A stretch of 64,000 nt of DNA from Burkholderiaceae bacterium (GCA_024235995.1 JACKLI010000001.1:1116001-1180000); one strand, 5' to 3'; shown: positions 1-13,904, numbered from the stretch's first letter. Notes: a model not told the origin generated them from the sequence alone. Numbers and translations are program-made.

Positions 1-191
1 TGCGTGCCGGGGCCTGGCCGGCCGCGCTGCTGGCGCCGCTGGTGCTGACGGCCGCCCTGCCCGCGGCCAGCAACGTGTCGCTGCTGGCCGAGCGCTTCGG
101 CGCCGACAACGGGCGCGTGGCGCGCGTGATCCTGGTGTCGACGGCGCTTGCCTTCTTCAGCTTTTCAGCCGCGGTGGCGCTGCTGCGCTGA
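1..191 (+). CDS. AEC (auxin efflux carrier) family transporter, C-terminal end
   Basis: Only the last 62 residues are in the window, reading from base 3 to a TGA at 189-191. They form two hydrophobic segments separated by a short polar loop. The first contains a PAASNVSLLAERFG-like stretch, which in AEC-family permeases forms the penultimate membrane helix and the loop after it; the second is the terminal helix. AEC proteins are inner-membrane carriers of organic acids such as malate or malonate. The substrate cannot be told from this fragment. The gene converges on the next gene, with only 8 bases between the two stop codons. Confidence 0.7.
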   Translation, partial: RAGAWPAALLAPLVLTAALPAASNVSLLAERFGADNGRVARVILVSTALAFFSFSAAVALLR

Positions 192-199
192 CGTGCCGG

Positions 200-580
200 T
201 CAGCGCTGGCGCAGGGGCTTGGGAAAGTCCATTTCCTGCGGGTTGCGCTGCAGCGTCTGCAACTGCTCCTTGGGCATGGTGGTGACGGTCTCGCGGATCA
301 TGCCGCCGCCGATCACGCTGCCCGAGACGGTGCCGGCCTGGCCGCGCACGCGCGCCTCGCAGTCGCTCTTGTAGAAGGGCGGCAGCACGGCGCAGCGCTG
401 CAGCTCGTTGGCCAGCGCCTGCTGCGGGCTGACGGCGGTGAGCTGGTGGTCGGCGCGGGCGTTGCGCGCCTCCAGGCGGGCGGCGGCGGGGTCCAGGTTG
501 GTCTGCGCCGGCGTCATCTGCGCCAGGGCGGGCAGGGCCAGGGCGCCGCACAGCGCCAGCAGGGTGGGTCGAAGGTTCAT
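200..580 (-). CDS. Small secreted protein of unknown function
   Basis: The product has 126 residues. It begins with an arginine near the N-terminus, a hydrophobic core and an ALAQ-type signal peptidase I site around residues 18-21, so it should be exported to the periplasm. Two cysteines lie in the mature part (in QRCAV and KSDCEAR) and could form a disulphide. The segment TVSGSVIGGGMIRETVTTMP is a glycine-rich turn. I do not recognise a named domain. The ATG at 580 is chosen because AAAGGAG lies just upstream and the signal peptide starts there. An alternative frame running further upstream has no such support. It lies downstream of priA on the same strand, about 90 bases away. Confidence 0.65.
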   Translation of the reverse strand: MNLRPTLLALCGALALPALAQMTPAQTNLDPAAARLEARNARADHQLTAVSPQQALANELQRCAVLPPFYKSDCEARVRGQAGTVSGSVIGGGMIRETVTTMPKEQLQTLQRNPQEMDFPKPLRQR

Positions 581-671
581 GGTCGAACTCCTTTCCTGAG
601 TGAGCGGGCGCCAGCGGCATCCATGGCGGCCATCGGTCGGCGCCCGATGTCTGTGGGTTCGCCGCCGGCGG

Positions 672-2789
672 CTAAAGTTCCTGCGGATCGACGTCGATCG
701 CCCAGCGCACGATGGCGCGGTGCTCGGGCGTGGCGCGCAGGGCCTGCAGCAGGGGCGCGCAAGCGGCCAGCACGCGCTGCAGCGCCGGGCGGTGGGCGCT
801 CTCCAGCAGCATCTGCGCGCGCTCGACGCCGGCCACGCGCTGCACCGCCAGCGGCACCGCCGGGTACCAGCTGACGTGGGGCAGGGCGGCGGCCAGCGCG
901 GCGTCGGCCGCTCCCGCCGCCTGGGCCTGCGCCGCCAGCGCGCCCAGCAGGGCCTGCGCGGCGTCCTGGCTGCGCGCTTCGGCGCGCAGCAGGGCCAGGT
1001 GGGTGAAGGGCGGAAAGCCGGCCTGCTGGCGCTCGGCCAGCTGCTGCGCGGCAAAGCCCGGGTAGTCGTGCGCCTTGAGTGCGGCAAACAAAGGGTGCTG
1101 CGGGTGCTGGGTCTGCACCCACATCTGGCTGTCGGCCGCTGCGGCGGCATCGCGCCCGGCGCGGCCGGCCGACTGCATGAGCAGGGCGAACAGGCGCTCG
1201 GGGGCGCGGAAGTCGCTGGAGAACAGCGCCGCATCGGGGTTGATGGCGGCCACCAGGGTGACGCGCCGAAAGTCGTGCCCCTTGGCGATCATCTGCGTGC
1301 CCACCAGCACGTCCACGTCGCCGCCGTGCACGGCGGCCAGGGCCTGTTCGAGCCGGCCCTTGCCGCGGGTGGAGTCGGCGTCGATGCGGGCGATGCGCGC
1401 GGGCGTGCCATCAGGCCGGCGCACGTCGGCCAGCAGGGTGGCGACGTGGTCTTCCAGTTGCTCGGTGCCGCGGCCCTGGGTGCCGATGTCGAGGTTGCCG
1501 CAGTCGGGGCAGGCACGCGGCACGCGTTCGGTCAGGCCGCAGTGGTGGCAGCGCAGCGTGCGGTCGATCTTGTGGAACACGCGATACGCGCTGCAGTGCG
1601 GGCACTCGCTTTTCCAGCCGCAGTCGGCGCAGTGCAGCACGGGCGCCCAGCCGCGGCGGTTGAGCAGCAGCAGCGCCTGCTCGCCGCGTGCCACGCGCTC
1701 GCCGATGGCGGCCAGCAGCGGCGGGGCGATCAGCGTGCCCTTGGGCTGGCGGCCCATGTCCACGCGCAGCACGCGCGGCAGGCCGGCATGCCCGTCGGTT
1801 GCGCCCACGCGGTGCGCCATGGTGAGAAGCTGGTAGCGCCCGGCACCGCCGTCGGCCACCGGGGTGCTGGCATGCCAGCTTTCCAGCGAAGGCGTGGCCG
1901 AGCCGAGGATGACCTTGGCGCCGCTGTGCTGGCCGCGCACCAGCGCCAGGTCGCGCGCCGAGTAGCGCGCGCCTTCCTGCTGCTTGTAGCTGGGGTCGTG
2001 CTCCTCGTCCACCACGACCAGCGCCAGCTGCGGGATGGAGGCCAGCACCGCCACGCGCGTGCCCAGCACGATGCGCGCCTGGCCGGTGTGCGCCGCCAGC
2101 CAGGCCTGCAGGCGCTGCGCGGGCGTCAGGCCGCTGTGCAGGCAGGCGATGGAGGCGTGGCCAAAGCGCTCGGCAAAGCGCGCCAGCAGCTGGGGCGTGA
2201 GGTTGATCTCGGGCACCAGCACCAGCACCTGGGCCGCGGCGTCGCGCGCCAGGGCGGCCTGCGCGGCCTGCATGTAGACCTCGGTCTTGCCGCTGCCGGT
2301 GGCGCCGAACAGCAGGAAGGGGCCGGGGTTTTGATCGATCTGGGCCAGGGCGCGGGTCTGATCTGCGGTAAGCGCTCTCGTTTCGATAGTGACCGAGGCG
2401 GCGTCGGCGGGCGTGCCGGCGGCGCGCTTGAGGCGCCGCGCCATCTGCACGGCGCTCAGGCTGCGCAGCTGCGGCGGCAGCGCGGCCAGCGCCACCTCGC
2501 CCAGTGCGCGCTGGTAGTAGCGCGCGGTGAAGGCGATCAGGCGCAGCCAGGGCTCGCCCAGCGGAGGCACGCCGTCCAGCGCGGCGGTGACGGCCCGCGT
2601 CTGGCTGGCCAGGGGCTCGTCGGGCGGCGGCAGGGCGCCGTCCCACACCACGCCCAGCAGCTCGCGCTGGCCCAGCGGCACGCGCACCAGGCTGCCGGCG
2701 GGCAGGGGCTGGTCGCTGCGGTAGGTCAGCAGGCCGGCCACCCGGCTGTGCGCCGGGGTGGGCACGGCCACGGCCAGCCAGTGCGTCAT
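672..2789 (-). CDS. priA: Primosomal protein N' (replication restart helicase PriA)
   Basis: A 705-residue protein close to the usual PriA length. The N-terminal DNA-binding part (about 1-140) is followed by a superfamily 2 helicase core with Walker A GATGSGKT near residue 162 and the DEEH box near 260. A cluster of eight cysteines in CxxC pairs (about 385-430) forms the two zinc sites, and the C-terminal helicase and PriA C domains follow. PriA recognises stalled or D-loop forks and reloads the DnaB helicase. The start ATG at 2789 has no strong ribosome-binding site but fits the family N-terminus. The stretch about 120-150 before Walker A contains a short segment that may derive from a repeat remnant. 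The 310-base region upstream holds DnaA-box-like sites. Confidence 0.96.
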   Translation of the reverse strand: MTHWLAVAVPTPAHSRVAGLLTYRSDQPLPAGSLVRVPLGQRELLGVVWDGALPPPDEPLASQTRAVTAALDGVPPLGEPWLRLIAFTARYYQRALGEVALAALPPQLRSLSAVQMARRLKRAAGTPADAASVTIETRALTADQTRALAQIDQNPGPFLLFGATGSGKTEVYMQAAQAALARDAAAQVLVLVPEINLTPQLLARFAERFGHASIACLHSGLTPAQRLQAWLAAHTGQARIVLGTRVAVLASIPQLALVVVDEEHDPSYKQQEGARYSARDLALVRGQHSGAKVILGSATPSLESWHASTPVADGGAGRYQLLTMAHRVGATDGHAGLPRVLRVDMGRQPKGTLIAPPLLAAIGERVARGEQALLLLNRRGWAPVLHCADCGWKSECPHCSAYRVFHKIDRTLRCHHCGLTERVPRACPDCGNLDIGTQGRGTEQLEDHVATLLADVRRPDGTPARIARIDADSTRGKGRLEQALAAVHGGDVDVLVGTQMIAKGHDFRRVTLVAAINPDAALFSSDFRAPERLFALLMQSAGRAGRDAAAAADSQMWVQTQHPQHPLFAALKAHDYPGFAAQQLAERQQAGFPPFTHLALLRAEARSQDAAQALLGALAAQAQAAGAADAALAAALPHVSWYPAVPLAVQRVAGVERAQMLLESAHRPALQRVLAACAPLLQALRATPEHRAIVRWAIDVDPQEL

Positions 2790-3099
2790 GGCAGGCCCCG
2801 TGGGCAGTTCATGAACACGCTCTAAGTGCTTGATTCGAAAACGCTTCCAAAGTCATGCCCAGAAGCTGTGGATAATTTTGTTGAAAACCTTCGGAAAGCC
2901 GCCGCGAGCCCTTGTCGGACAAGGCTTTCAACGGGTTGCCCATCCAGGCGGCAAGAATCGAACTTGTTAAAAATCAAGCACTTGCATTTGCTTCGGGCCG
3001 ATGGGTTCGGCGCAAGACCCGATGCGGCGGATTTGTGCATAAGTCAATTTTGTCAAGCCCCGTTTTGGCTGCCAGGCGTTTGATCTGTGACTTGTTTGT
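2790..3099. promoter_or_regulatory. priA-hemE intergenic region with two DnaA-box-like sites
   Basis: This 310-base gap is richer in A and T than its surroundings. On the minus strand it holds a perfect DnaA box TTATCCACA (2867-2875) and a second site TTATGCACA (3034-3042) that fits the relaxed TTWTNCACA rule. A 12 bp perfect inverted repeat, AAGTGCTTGATT, lies at 2824-2835 and 2972-2983, enclosing about 136 bases. The region precedes priA on the transcribed strand, so it should carry the priA promoter and possibly the hemE terminator. Short reading frames on both strands here look spurious: they lack ribosome-binding sites and familiar sequence. No RNA gene is evident. Confidence 0.5.
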
Positions 3100-4215
3100 T
3101 CAGGCCGCCGCGCGCAGCCGGCGCGAGTGCGCATGCACCTCGTCCACCAGGTGCGCCACGTGCTCGGGCGGGGTGAACTGGCTGATGCCGTGGCCCAGGT
3201 TGAAGACGTGGCCCACGCCGGGGCGTGCGGCGTCGGCGTGCGGCGCGCCAAAATGCTCCAGCACGCGGCGCGCCTCGGCACGGATGGCCGCAGGCGGGGC
3301 AAACAGCACGTTGGGGTCGATGTTGCCCTGCAGGGCCGTGGGGCGCGGGCCGCTGCCTTCTTGCAGGATGGCGCGGGCGCGGCCCAGATCCATCGTCCAG
3401 TCCAGCCCCAGCACGTCGCAGGCCAGCGCGCGCATGTCATGCAGCCACAGCCCGCCGCCCTTGGTGAAGACGATGCGCGGCACCACCTGCCCGTCGGCGC
3501 CCGTGCGCTTGAGCTGGCCCAGCACCCGCGCGGTGTAGGCCAGGCTGAATTGCTGGAAAGCCCCATCGGCCAGCACGCCGCCCCAGCTGTCGAAGATCAT
3601 TACCGCCTGCGCGCCGGCGTCGATCTGCGCGTTGAGGTAGGCGGCCACGCTGTCGGCGTTGATGGCCAGGATGCGGTGCATCAAATCGGGCCGGGCGTAC
3701 ATCAGCGTCTTGACGTGGCGGTAGTCGCTGCTGGAGCCGCCCTCGGCCATGTAGCAGGCCAGCGTCCAGGGGCTGCCCGAAAAGCCGATCAGCGGCACGC
3801 GGCCGGCCAGCGCCTGGCGGATGTTGGCGACGGCGTCGAATACGTAGCGCAGCCTGTCCATGTCGGGCACGGCCAGTTGCGCCACCGCTGCTTCGTCGCG
3901 TATCACGCGCTCAAATTTTGGGCCTTCGCCCTGCTGGAACGACAGACCCAGGCCCATGGCGTCGGGCACGGTGAGGATGTCGCTGAAAAGAATGGCGGCG
4001 TCCAGCGGATAGCGCTCCAGGGGCTGCAGCGTGACTTCGGTGGCGTAGTCCACGTTGGTGGCCAGCCCCATGAAGCTGCCCGCCTTGGCGCGGGTGGCGC
4101 AGTACTCGGGCAGGTAGCGCCCGGCCTGGCGCATCAGCCAGACGGGGGTGTAAGCGGTGGCCTGGCCCAGGCAGGCGCGCAGGAAGGTGTCGTTTTTCAG
4201 GGGGGCGAAAGTCAT
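3100..4215 (-). CDS. hemE: Uroporphyrinogen decarboxylase
   Basis: A 371-residue cytoplasmic enzyme that removes four carboxyl groups from uroporphyrinogen III to give coproporphyrinogen III in haem synthesis. Family signatures are clear: PVWLMRQAGRYLPEY near residues 23-37 (substrate-binding arginines), GFSGSPWTLACYMAEGG about 145-161, and MIFDSWGGVL about 206-215. The length is a little over the usual 350-360. The start ATG at 4215 matches the family N-terminus. The gene is upstream of priA on the same strand, an arrangement seen in related Burkholderiales, but the 310-base gap suggests separate promoters. The mazF stop lies 25 bases upstream of the hemE start. Confidence 0.96.
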   Translation of the reverse strand: MTFAPLKNDTFLRACLGQATAYTPVWLMRQAGRYLPEYCATRAKAGSFMGLATNVDYATEVTLQPLERYPLDAAILFSDILTVPDAMGLGLSFQQGEGPKFERVIRDEAAVAQLAVPDMDRLRYVFDAVANIRQALAGRVPLIGFSGSPWTLACYMAEGGSSSDYRHVKTLMYARPDLMHRILAINADSVAAYLNAQIDAGAQAVMIFDSWGGVLADGAFQQFSLAYTARVLGQLKRTGADGQVVPRIVFTKGGGLWLHDMRALACDVLGLDWTMDLGRARAILQEGSGPRPTALQGNIDPNVLFAPPAAIRAEARRVLEHFGAPHADAARPGVGHVFNLGHGISQFTPPEHVAHLVDEVHAHSRRLRAAA

Positions 4216-4240
4216 GGGGCGATTGTCTCAGGCACCTGGC

Positions 4241-4564
4241 TCATTTCCCCAAGCCCAAGAATACGGCCAGGCAGCGCTCCACCTCCACCAGCGTATCGGC
4301 GTCGATGCGGCCAAAGGCGGGGCCAAGCTTGTTACGTTGTACCGTCATGGCCTTGTCCACCATGACTTGCGAGGGCTTTTGCAAGCCGTTGTCGGGGCTG
4401 GGTTGCACGGTGATCCGCAGCAGCGGTGCCTCCACCAGGGCGCTGGTGACGGGCAGCACGGTCACGCTGGCGTGCGCCGCAAACCAGTCTGCCTGGATGA
4501 CCAGCGCGGGCCGGGGCTTGCCAAAGTCACCCTGCAAGGCAATGGTCACCAGGTCGCCGCGCAT
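4241..4564 (-). CDS. MazF/PemK-type toxin (endoribonuclease)
   Basis: A 107-residue protein starting MRGDLVTIALQGDFGKPRPALVIQ. This is the typical first strand and loop of the MazF/PemK/CcdB fold, with the conserved GKPRPALVIQ segment that carries the RNA-cleavage residues. MazF toxins cut mRNA at short sequences and stop growth until the antitoxin binds. The ATG at 4564 overlaps the antitoxin stop as TGATG, so translation is coupled; a TTG one codon earlier is a less likely start. Length and order (antitoxin first) are as expected for a type II toxin-antitoxin pair. Activity is inferred from the family. Confidence 0.85.
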   Translation of the reverse strand: MRGDLVTIALQGDFGKPRPALVIQADWFAAHASVTVLPVTSALVEAPLLRITVQPSPDNGLQKPSQVMVDKAMTVQRNKLGPAFGRIDADTLVEVERCLAVFLGLGK

Positions 4565-4788
4565 CAATCCGTCCAGCCTTGCACGTCAGTCAGTGCCGCA
4601 TCCATGAAAGCCTGCAAGGCGGGGTCGGCACCATCGGCCTGGGCAACCCGCAGGCATTGGCGCTGGCATTCCTGCGCGAAGTCGGGGCGGCGCGTGTCGG
4701 GCACCCACAGCTGCACCGGGCGCAGGCCGGCCTGGCGCAGGGCGTCACGGTGCTTTTGCACGCGGGCGTTGACTTGAGCGGCTGTCAT
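4564..4788 (-). CDS. MazE-family antitoxin (DUF3018-like)
   Basis: A 74-residue protein with the pattern VNARVQKHRDALRQAGLRPVQLWVPDTRRPDF, which I recognise as the antitoxin family paired with PemK/MazF toxins (DUF3018). The N-terminal part should bind the operator as a dimer. The C-terminal part, including an acidic ADGADPALQAFMDAAL helix, should wrap the toxin. The ATG at 4788 is chosen because GGAG lies about 8 bases upstream. An upstream in-frame ATG would put the operator palindromes inside the coding sequence. Two GTTGCATG palindromes lie just ahead of the gene and are the likely autoregulation sites. Confidence 0.8.
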   Translation of the reverse strand: MTAAQVNARVQKHRDALRQAGLRPVQLWVPDTRRPDFAQECQRQCLRVAQADGADPALQAFMDAALTDVQGWTD

Positions 4789-4803
4789 GGCGGGCTCCTT
4801 TTC

Positions 4804-4838
4804 GTTGCATGCAACATGGTATAGATGTTGCATGTAAC
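4804..4838 (-). promoter_or_regulatory. Paired palindromic operator of the mazEF-like operon
   Basis: GTTGCATGCAAC at 4804-4815 is a perfect 12 bp palindrome. GTTGCATGTAAC at 4827-4838 is the same site with one change. Their centres are 23 bp apart, about two helical turns, so two antitoxin dimers could sit on one face of the DNA. The sites begin 16 bases upstream of the antitoxin ATG and flank a TATACC sequence that could be a -10 element on the minus strand. The role as operator is inferred from position and symmetry. Confidence 0.7.
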
Positions 4839-4972
4839 GCGCAAGTGGTGCGGGGTTTCAGGTGCGTTGGTGCCTGCGCCCGTTCTGCTCCAGTGTCAGC
4901 GCTTCATGCAGCGCTTGGGTCTGGGCGGCGGCCTTGTTGGAAGGACCGGCCCAGGTCCATGGCGCTCGCGCG

Positions 4973-6015
4973 TCAGTGCGTGCCTTGCCCCAGCAACTGG
5001 CCGTCCACTTGCGTGCCGTACAGCGAATACGCGCTGTCATGAAACTGCGCGCGGGTCTGCGCCACGTCGCCGGTGAAGCGTGGGTCCTGCGGGCGCTCGT
5101 GGCTGTCGATGAAGGTGGCCACGTCCCAGGCCTGTTGCTCGGTCAGGGAGCCGCCCTGGCCGAGCGGCATGTTGGCCTGGATGAAGGCGGCGGCGGTATT
5201 GACGTTGGCCATGCCCGCGCCCCAGTTGAAGGACTGCGCGCCCCACAGCGGCGGAAAGGTCTGGGTGTCGCCGGTGCGCTGGCCCTGGCCGTCGGCGCCG
5301 TGGCACTGCGCGCAGTGCGCTTCGAAGACCTTTTGCCCGCGCCCGATGTCGGGTGGCTGCGCCGGCTGGGCGAGCGTGGGCAGGCCCGCGCCGGGCAGGC
5401 GCTCGCCCACCGGGGCGCCGGTGGCCATCCAGTAGGCGTAGGACTCCAGCGCCACCAGCACCTCGTCGCCCAAGGGCGGCGCCTTGCCGTTCATGCTGTA
5501 CATGAAGCAGCCGCGCAGGCGCTCGGCAAACGTGTCCACGTGCTTGGTCTTGCCGCGGTAGGCCGGGTAGAGCAGGTAGGCGCCCCACATGGGCGCCGAA
5601 TGGGCCCGGCGCCCGGCGTCCAGGTGGCAGTTGACGCAGTTGAGGCTGTTGCCGACGAAGGCCTTGGCGTTGGCGCCCGTGTGCATGAAGATCTGCTGGC
5701 CCTTGCGGATCATGTCGCCCATGGGCGTGTGCGGGATGGTGTCGTCCGCCGGCGGCTGAAAGCCGACCGCTCGCGCGGTGGCGGCAGGCGTGGCGGGCGC
5801 GGCGGGCGCAGCCACCGGCACCCGGGTGGGCGCGGCGGCGTCGGGCGCGGGGCGCATCATCTCGATGATCTTGACGCCGAACACGGCCAGCGCGATCAGC
5901 AGGAGCAGGACCACCAGGCCGGCAAACCAGAGCAGGGCATGGGTTTCATCGTTGGCCGATGGGGCCTGGTGCGGGCTGTGCTCGACCCGGGGTGCGGAGG
6001 AAGTGGGTGGCTGGT

Positions 6016-6019
<4 letters not shown>
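4973..6019 (-). CDS. TsdA-like membrane-anchored dihaem cytochrome c
   Basis: A 348-residue protein with one N-terminal membrane helix (about 29-50), an Ala/Pro linker, then two c-type haem domains with CVNCH at 128-132 and CAQCH at 236-240. The segment FVGNSLNCVNCHLDAG and a GCFMYSMNGKAP block (Cys171) match thiosulfate dehydrogenase TsdA, where that cysteine is an axial ligand of haem 1. Met270 or Met284 could ligate haem 2. TsdA oxidises thiosulfate to tetrathionate, or the reverse, in the periplasm. Known TsdA proteins are usually soluble, so the membrane anchor is a difference. The start codon overlaps the uvrA stop by four bases (ATGA), suggesting cotranscription. Another dihaem electron carrier role is possible. 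Confidence 0.7.
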
Positions 6020-11934
<5,915 letters not shown>

Positions 11935-12006
11935 GTCGGGTCCATTCAGAGAGGGCCCGAAGATTCTAGAGAGGCGGGGGCGGCATCCTGGCCGCAGGGT
12001 CAAGTG

Positions 12007-12275
12007 CTAGGGCCTGTTAACGCTATGAAAGGGGTCGCGAAGCTCATGACAGCCTGCCCATCAAGGCGCGCGCCGCCGTGCGTGCGTCGGCACGCACAAG
12101 AAGCGCAACGCCGAGGGGCGGGCTGTCATGAGCTTCCCTTCGGGTTGTCTCGCCAAGGGGCCGTCTGCGGCGTTGCCCGCGCTTGCAAGGCTCCAGCCTT
12201 GCTGCGCACGGGCGCCTTGCATCCAGCCCCTTGGCGAGGCAACGCGACCCCTTTCATAGCGTTAACAGGCCCTAG
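12007..12275. mobile_element. 269 bp multi-hairpin palindromic element (MITE-like)
   Basis: The element is bounded by perfect 33 bp inverted repeats at 12007-12039 and 12243-12275, beginning CTAGGGCCTGTTAACGC. Inside are two further inverted arms. Arm A pairs 12039-12059 with 12116-12136 (20 of 21 bases) and is capped by an 8 bp hairpin at 12078-12097. Arm B pairs 12144-12161 with 12226-12243 (17 of 18) and is capped by an 8 bp hairpin at 12185-12202. The whole unit can fold as a branched cruciform. It has no reading frame of its own. It fills most of the gap between uvrA and phoH, and its right repeat supplies the phoH stop codon. A non-autonomous transposon is the likeliest reading; a structured RNA or bidirectional terminator is possible. 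Confidence 0.75.
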
Positions 12276-13227
12276 TCTTGCGCTGTGCGTCGTAGGCATC
12301 GACGATGCGGGCCACCAGCGGGTGGCGCACCACGTCGCGGCTGGTGAAACGCGTGAAGGCCAGGCCCTTGACGCGCTTCAGGACCCGCTCGGCGTCGATC
12401 AGCCCGCTGGTGGTGCCCTTGGGCAGGTCGATCTGGCTCACGTCGCCCGTCACCACGCACTTGCTGCCGAAGCCGATGCGGGTCAGGAACATCTTCATCT
12501 GCTCGGGCGTGGTGTTCTGCGCCTCGTCCAGGATGACGAAGGCGTGGTTGAGCGTGCGCCCGCGCATGAAGGCCAGCGGCGCGATCTCCAGCTGCGCGCG
12601 CTCGAAGGCCTTGGCCACGCGGTCGAAGCCCATCAGGTCGTACAGCGCGTCGTACAGCGGGCGCAGGTAGGGGTCCACCTTCTGCGTCAGGTCGCCCGGC
12701 AGAAAGCCCAGGCGCTCGCCGGCCTCCACCGCCGGGCGCGTCAGCAGGATGCGCTGCACCGCCTGGCGCTCCAGCGCGTCGACCGCGCAGGCCACGGCCA
12801 GAAAGGTCTTGCCGGTGCCGGCCGGGCCGATGCCGAAGGTGATGTCGTGCCCGGCGATGTTGTCCAGGTACACGCTCTGGCTGGGCGTGCGCGCCTTCAG
12901 GTCGGCGCGGCGCGTGCTCAGCAGGCGGCTGCCGTCGGCCGCCTCCAGGCCGGCGCGCTCGTCGCCGGCCAGCATCAGCTGCACGGTGTCGGCGCGGATG
13001 GGGCGCGCGGCGATCTCGTACAGCGCCTGCAGCACCGCCAGCGCGCGCTCGGCGTGCTTCTTGGCGCCGTCGATCTTGAACTGCTCCTGCCGGTGCGAGA
13101 TGGCCACCTGCAGCCCCCCCTCGATGGTGCGCAGATGTTCGTCCATGGGGCCGCACAGGTGCGCCAGGCGGGTGTTGGACAGCGGGGTGAAGGCGTGGCG
13201 AAGAATCACCACCGCATTGTCTCGCAT
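12262..13227 (-). CDS. PhoH-family ATPase (YbeZ-type)
   Basis: A 321-residue P-loop NTPase of the PhoH/YbeZ family. Walker A is in FGIGPAGTGKTFLA, Walker B in HAFVILDEAQNTTPEQMKMFLTRIG, and the GDVSQIDLP segment is typical. YbeZ works with the endoribonuclease YbeY in rRNA maturation. The ATG at 13227 gives the family start MRDNAVVILRHAF; an upstream in-frame ATG is less likely. The stop TAA lies inside the right terminal repeat of the palindromic element, so the last few residues (RAC) come from inserted DNA. No ybeY follows: uvrA comes next on this strand, although ybeZ-ybeY is the usual pair. Confidence 0.9.
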   Translation of the reverse strand: MRDNAVVILRHAFTPLSNTRLAHLCGPMDEHLRTIEGGLQVAISHRQEQFKIDGAKKHAERALAVLQALYEIAARPIRADTVQLMLAGDERAGLEAADGSRLLSTRRADLKARTPSQSVYLDNIAGHDITFGIGPAGTGKTFLAVACAVDALERQAVQRILLTRPAVEAGERLGFLPGDLTQKVDPYLRPLYDALYDLMGFDRVAKAFERAQLEIAPLAFMRGRTLNHAFVILDEAQNTTPEQMKMFLTRIGFGSKCVVTGDVSQIDLPKGTTSGLIDAERVLKRVKGLAFTRFTSRDVVRHPLVARIVDAYDAQRKTRAC

Positions 13228-13325
13228 CGCGGCAGCCGTCCGGCCGCGTGCCCTCGGCGGGCGCGCCGATAATGCCCGCTGCAATCGCCACGCCCTGGGG
13301 CGAGCGCGGAAACGGACAGGAACGA

Positions 13326-13904
13326 ATGATCGGCCAATTGACGGGTACCCTGCTGGAAAAGAATCCGCCCGAGGTGCTGCTGGACTGCCACGGCGTGGGC
13401 TACGAGGTGCAGGTGCCCATGAGCACCTTCTACAACCTGCCCGCGCTCGGCCAGCCCGTGAGCCTGCTCACCCAGTTCATCGTGCGCGAGGACGCGCAGC
13501 TGCTCTACGGCTTTGCCACGCCGGCCGAGCGCCAGGCCTTCCGCGAGTTGATCAAGATCGCCGGCGTGGGGCCGCGCACCGCGCTGTCCGTGCTCTCGGG
13601 CCTGGGCGTGGCCGGGCTGGCGCAGGCCGTGACGGCGCAGGAGCCGGGGCGCCTGGTCAAGGTGCCCGGCATCGGCAAGAAGACCGCCGAGCGCCTGCTG
13701 CTGGAGCTGAAGGGCAAGCTGGGCGCCGACCTGGGGCCGGGCAGCGCTGCGGCGCCCGTGTCCGACGCCCAGAGCGACATCGTGCAGGCCCTGATGGCCC
13801 TGGGCTACACCGAGCGCGACACCCAGGTGGCGCTCAAGGCCCTGCCTGCCGACGTGGGGGTCAGCGAAGGCATCAAGCTGGCCCTGAAGACCCTGAGCCG
13901 ATAA
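13326..13904 (+). CDS. ruvA: Holliday junction DNA helicase subunit RuvA
   Basis: A 192-residue protein beginning MIGQLTGTLLEKNPPEVLLDCHGVGYEV, the standard RuvA start. Domain I (OB fold) is followed by two helix-hairpin-helix motifs (FRELIKIAGVGPRTALSVLSG and LVKVPGIGKKTAERLLLELKGKL) and the C-terminal domain III that binds RuvB. RuvA tetramers hold Holliday junctions open for RuvB-driven branch migration. ATG at 13326 follows AGGA. A GATAAT sequence at 13268-13273 is a plausible -10 element in the divergent region shared with phoH. The partner ruvB lies 1.85 kb downstream, separated by two secreted-protein genes, which is unusual. Confidence 0.96.
   Translation: MIGQLTGTLLEKNPPEVLLDCHGVGYEVQVPMSTFYNLPALGQPVSLLTQFIVREDAQLLYGFATPAERQAFRELIKIAGVGPRTALSVLSGLGVAGLAQAVTAQEPGRLVKVPGIGKKTAERLLLELKGKLGADLGPGSAAAPVSDAQSDIVQALMALGYTERDTQVALKALPADVGVSEGIKLALKTLSR

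Noticed and set aside
600..2825. Long plus-strand open frame opposite priA
   Set aside because: Antisense shadow of priA; low-complexity translation, no ribosome-binding site or domain.
2822..3040. 72-codon minus-strand frame in the priA-hemE gap
   Set aside because: No ribosome-binding site, no recognisable sequence, and its start overlaps a DnaA-box-like site. More likely regulatory DNA.
2867..3042. Chromosomal origin of replication
   Set aside because: Only two DnaA-box-like sites are present and dnaA, dnaN, rpmH, mnmG and parAB are not nearby. A regulatory or accessory role is more likely than oriC.
4858..5040. Short minus-strand frame between the antitoxin operon and the cytochrome gene, with a helical C-terminus
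   Set aside because: It overlaps the end of the cytochrome gene in another frame and has no ribosome-binding site. It could be a gene remnant but I cannot support that.
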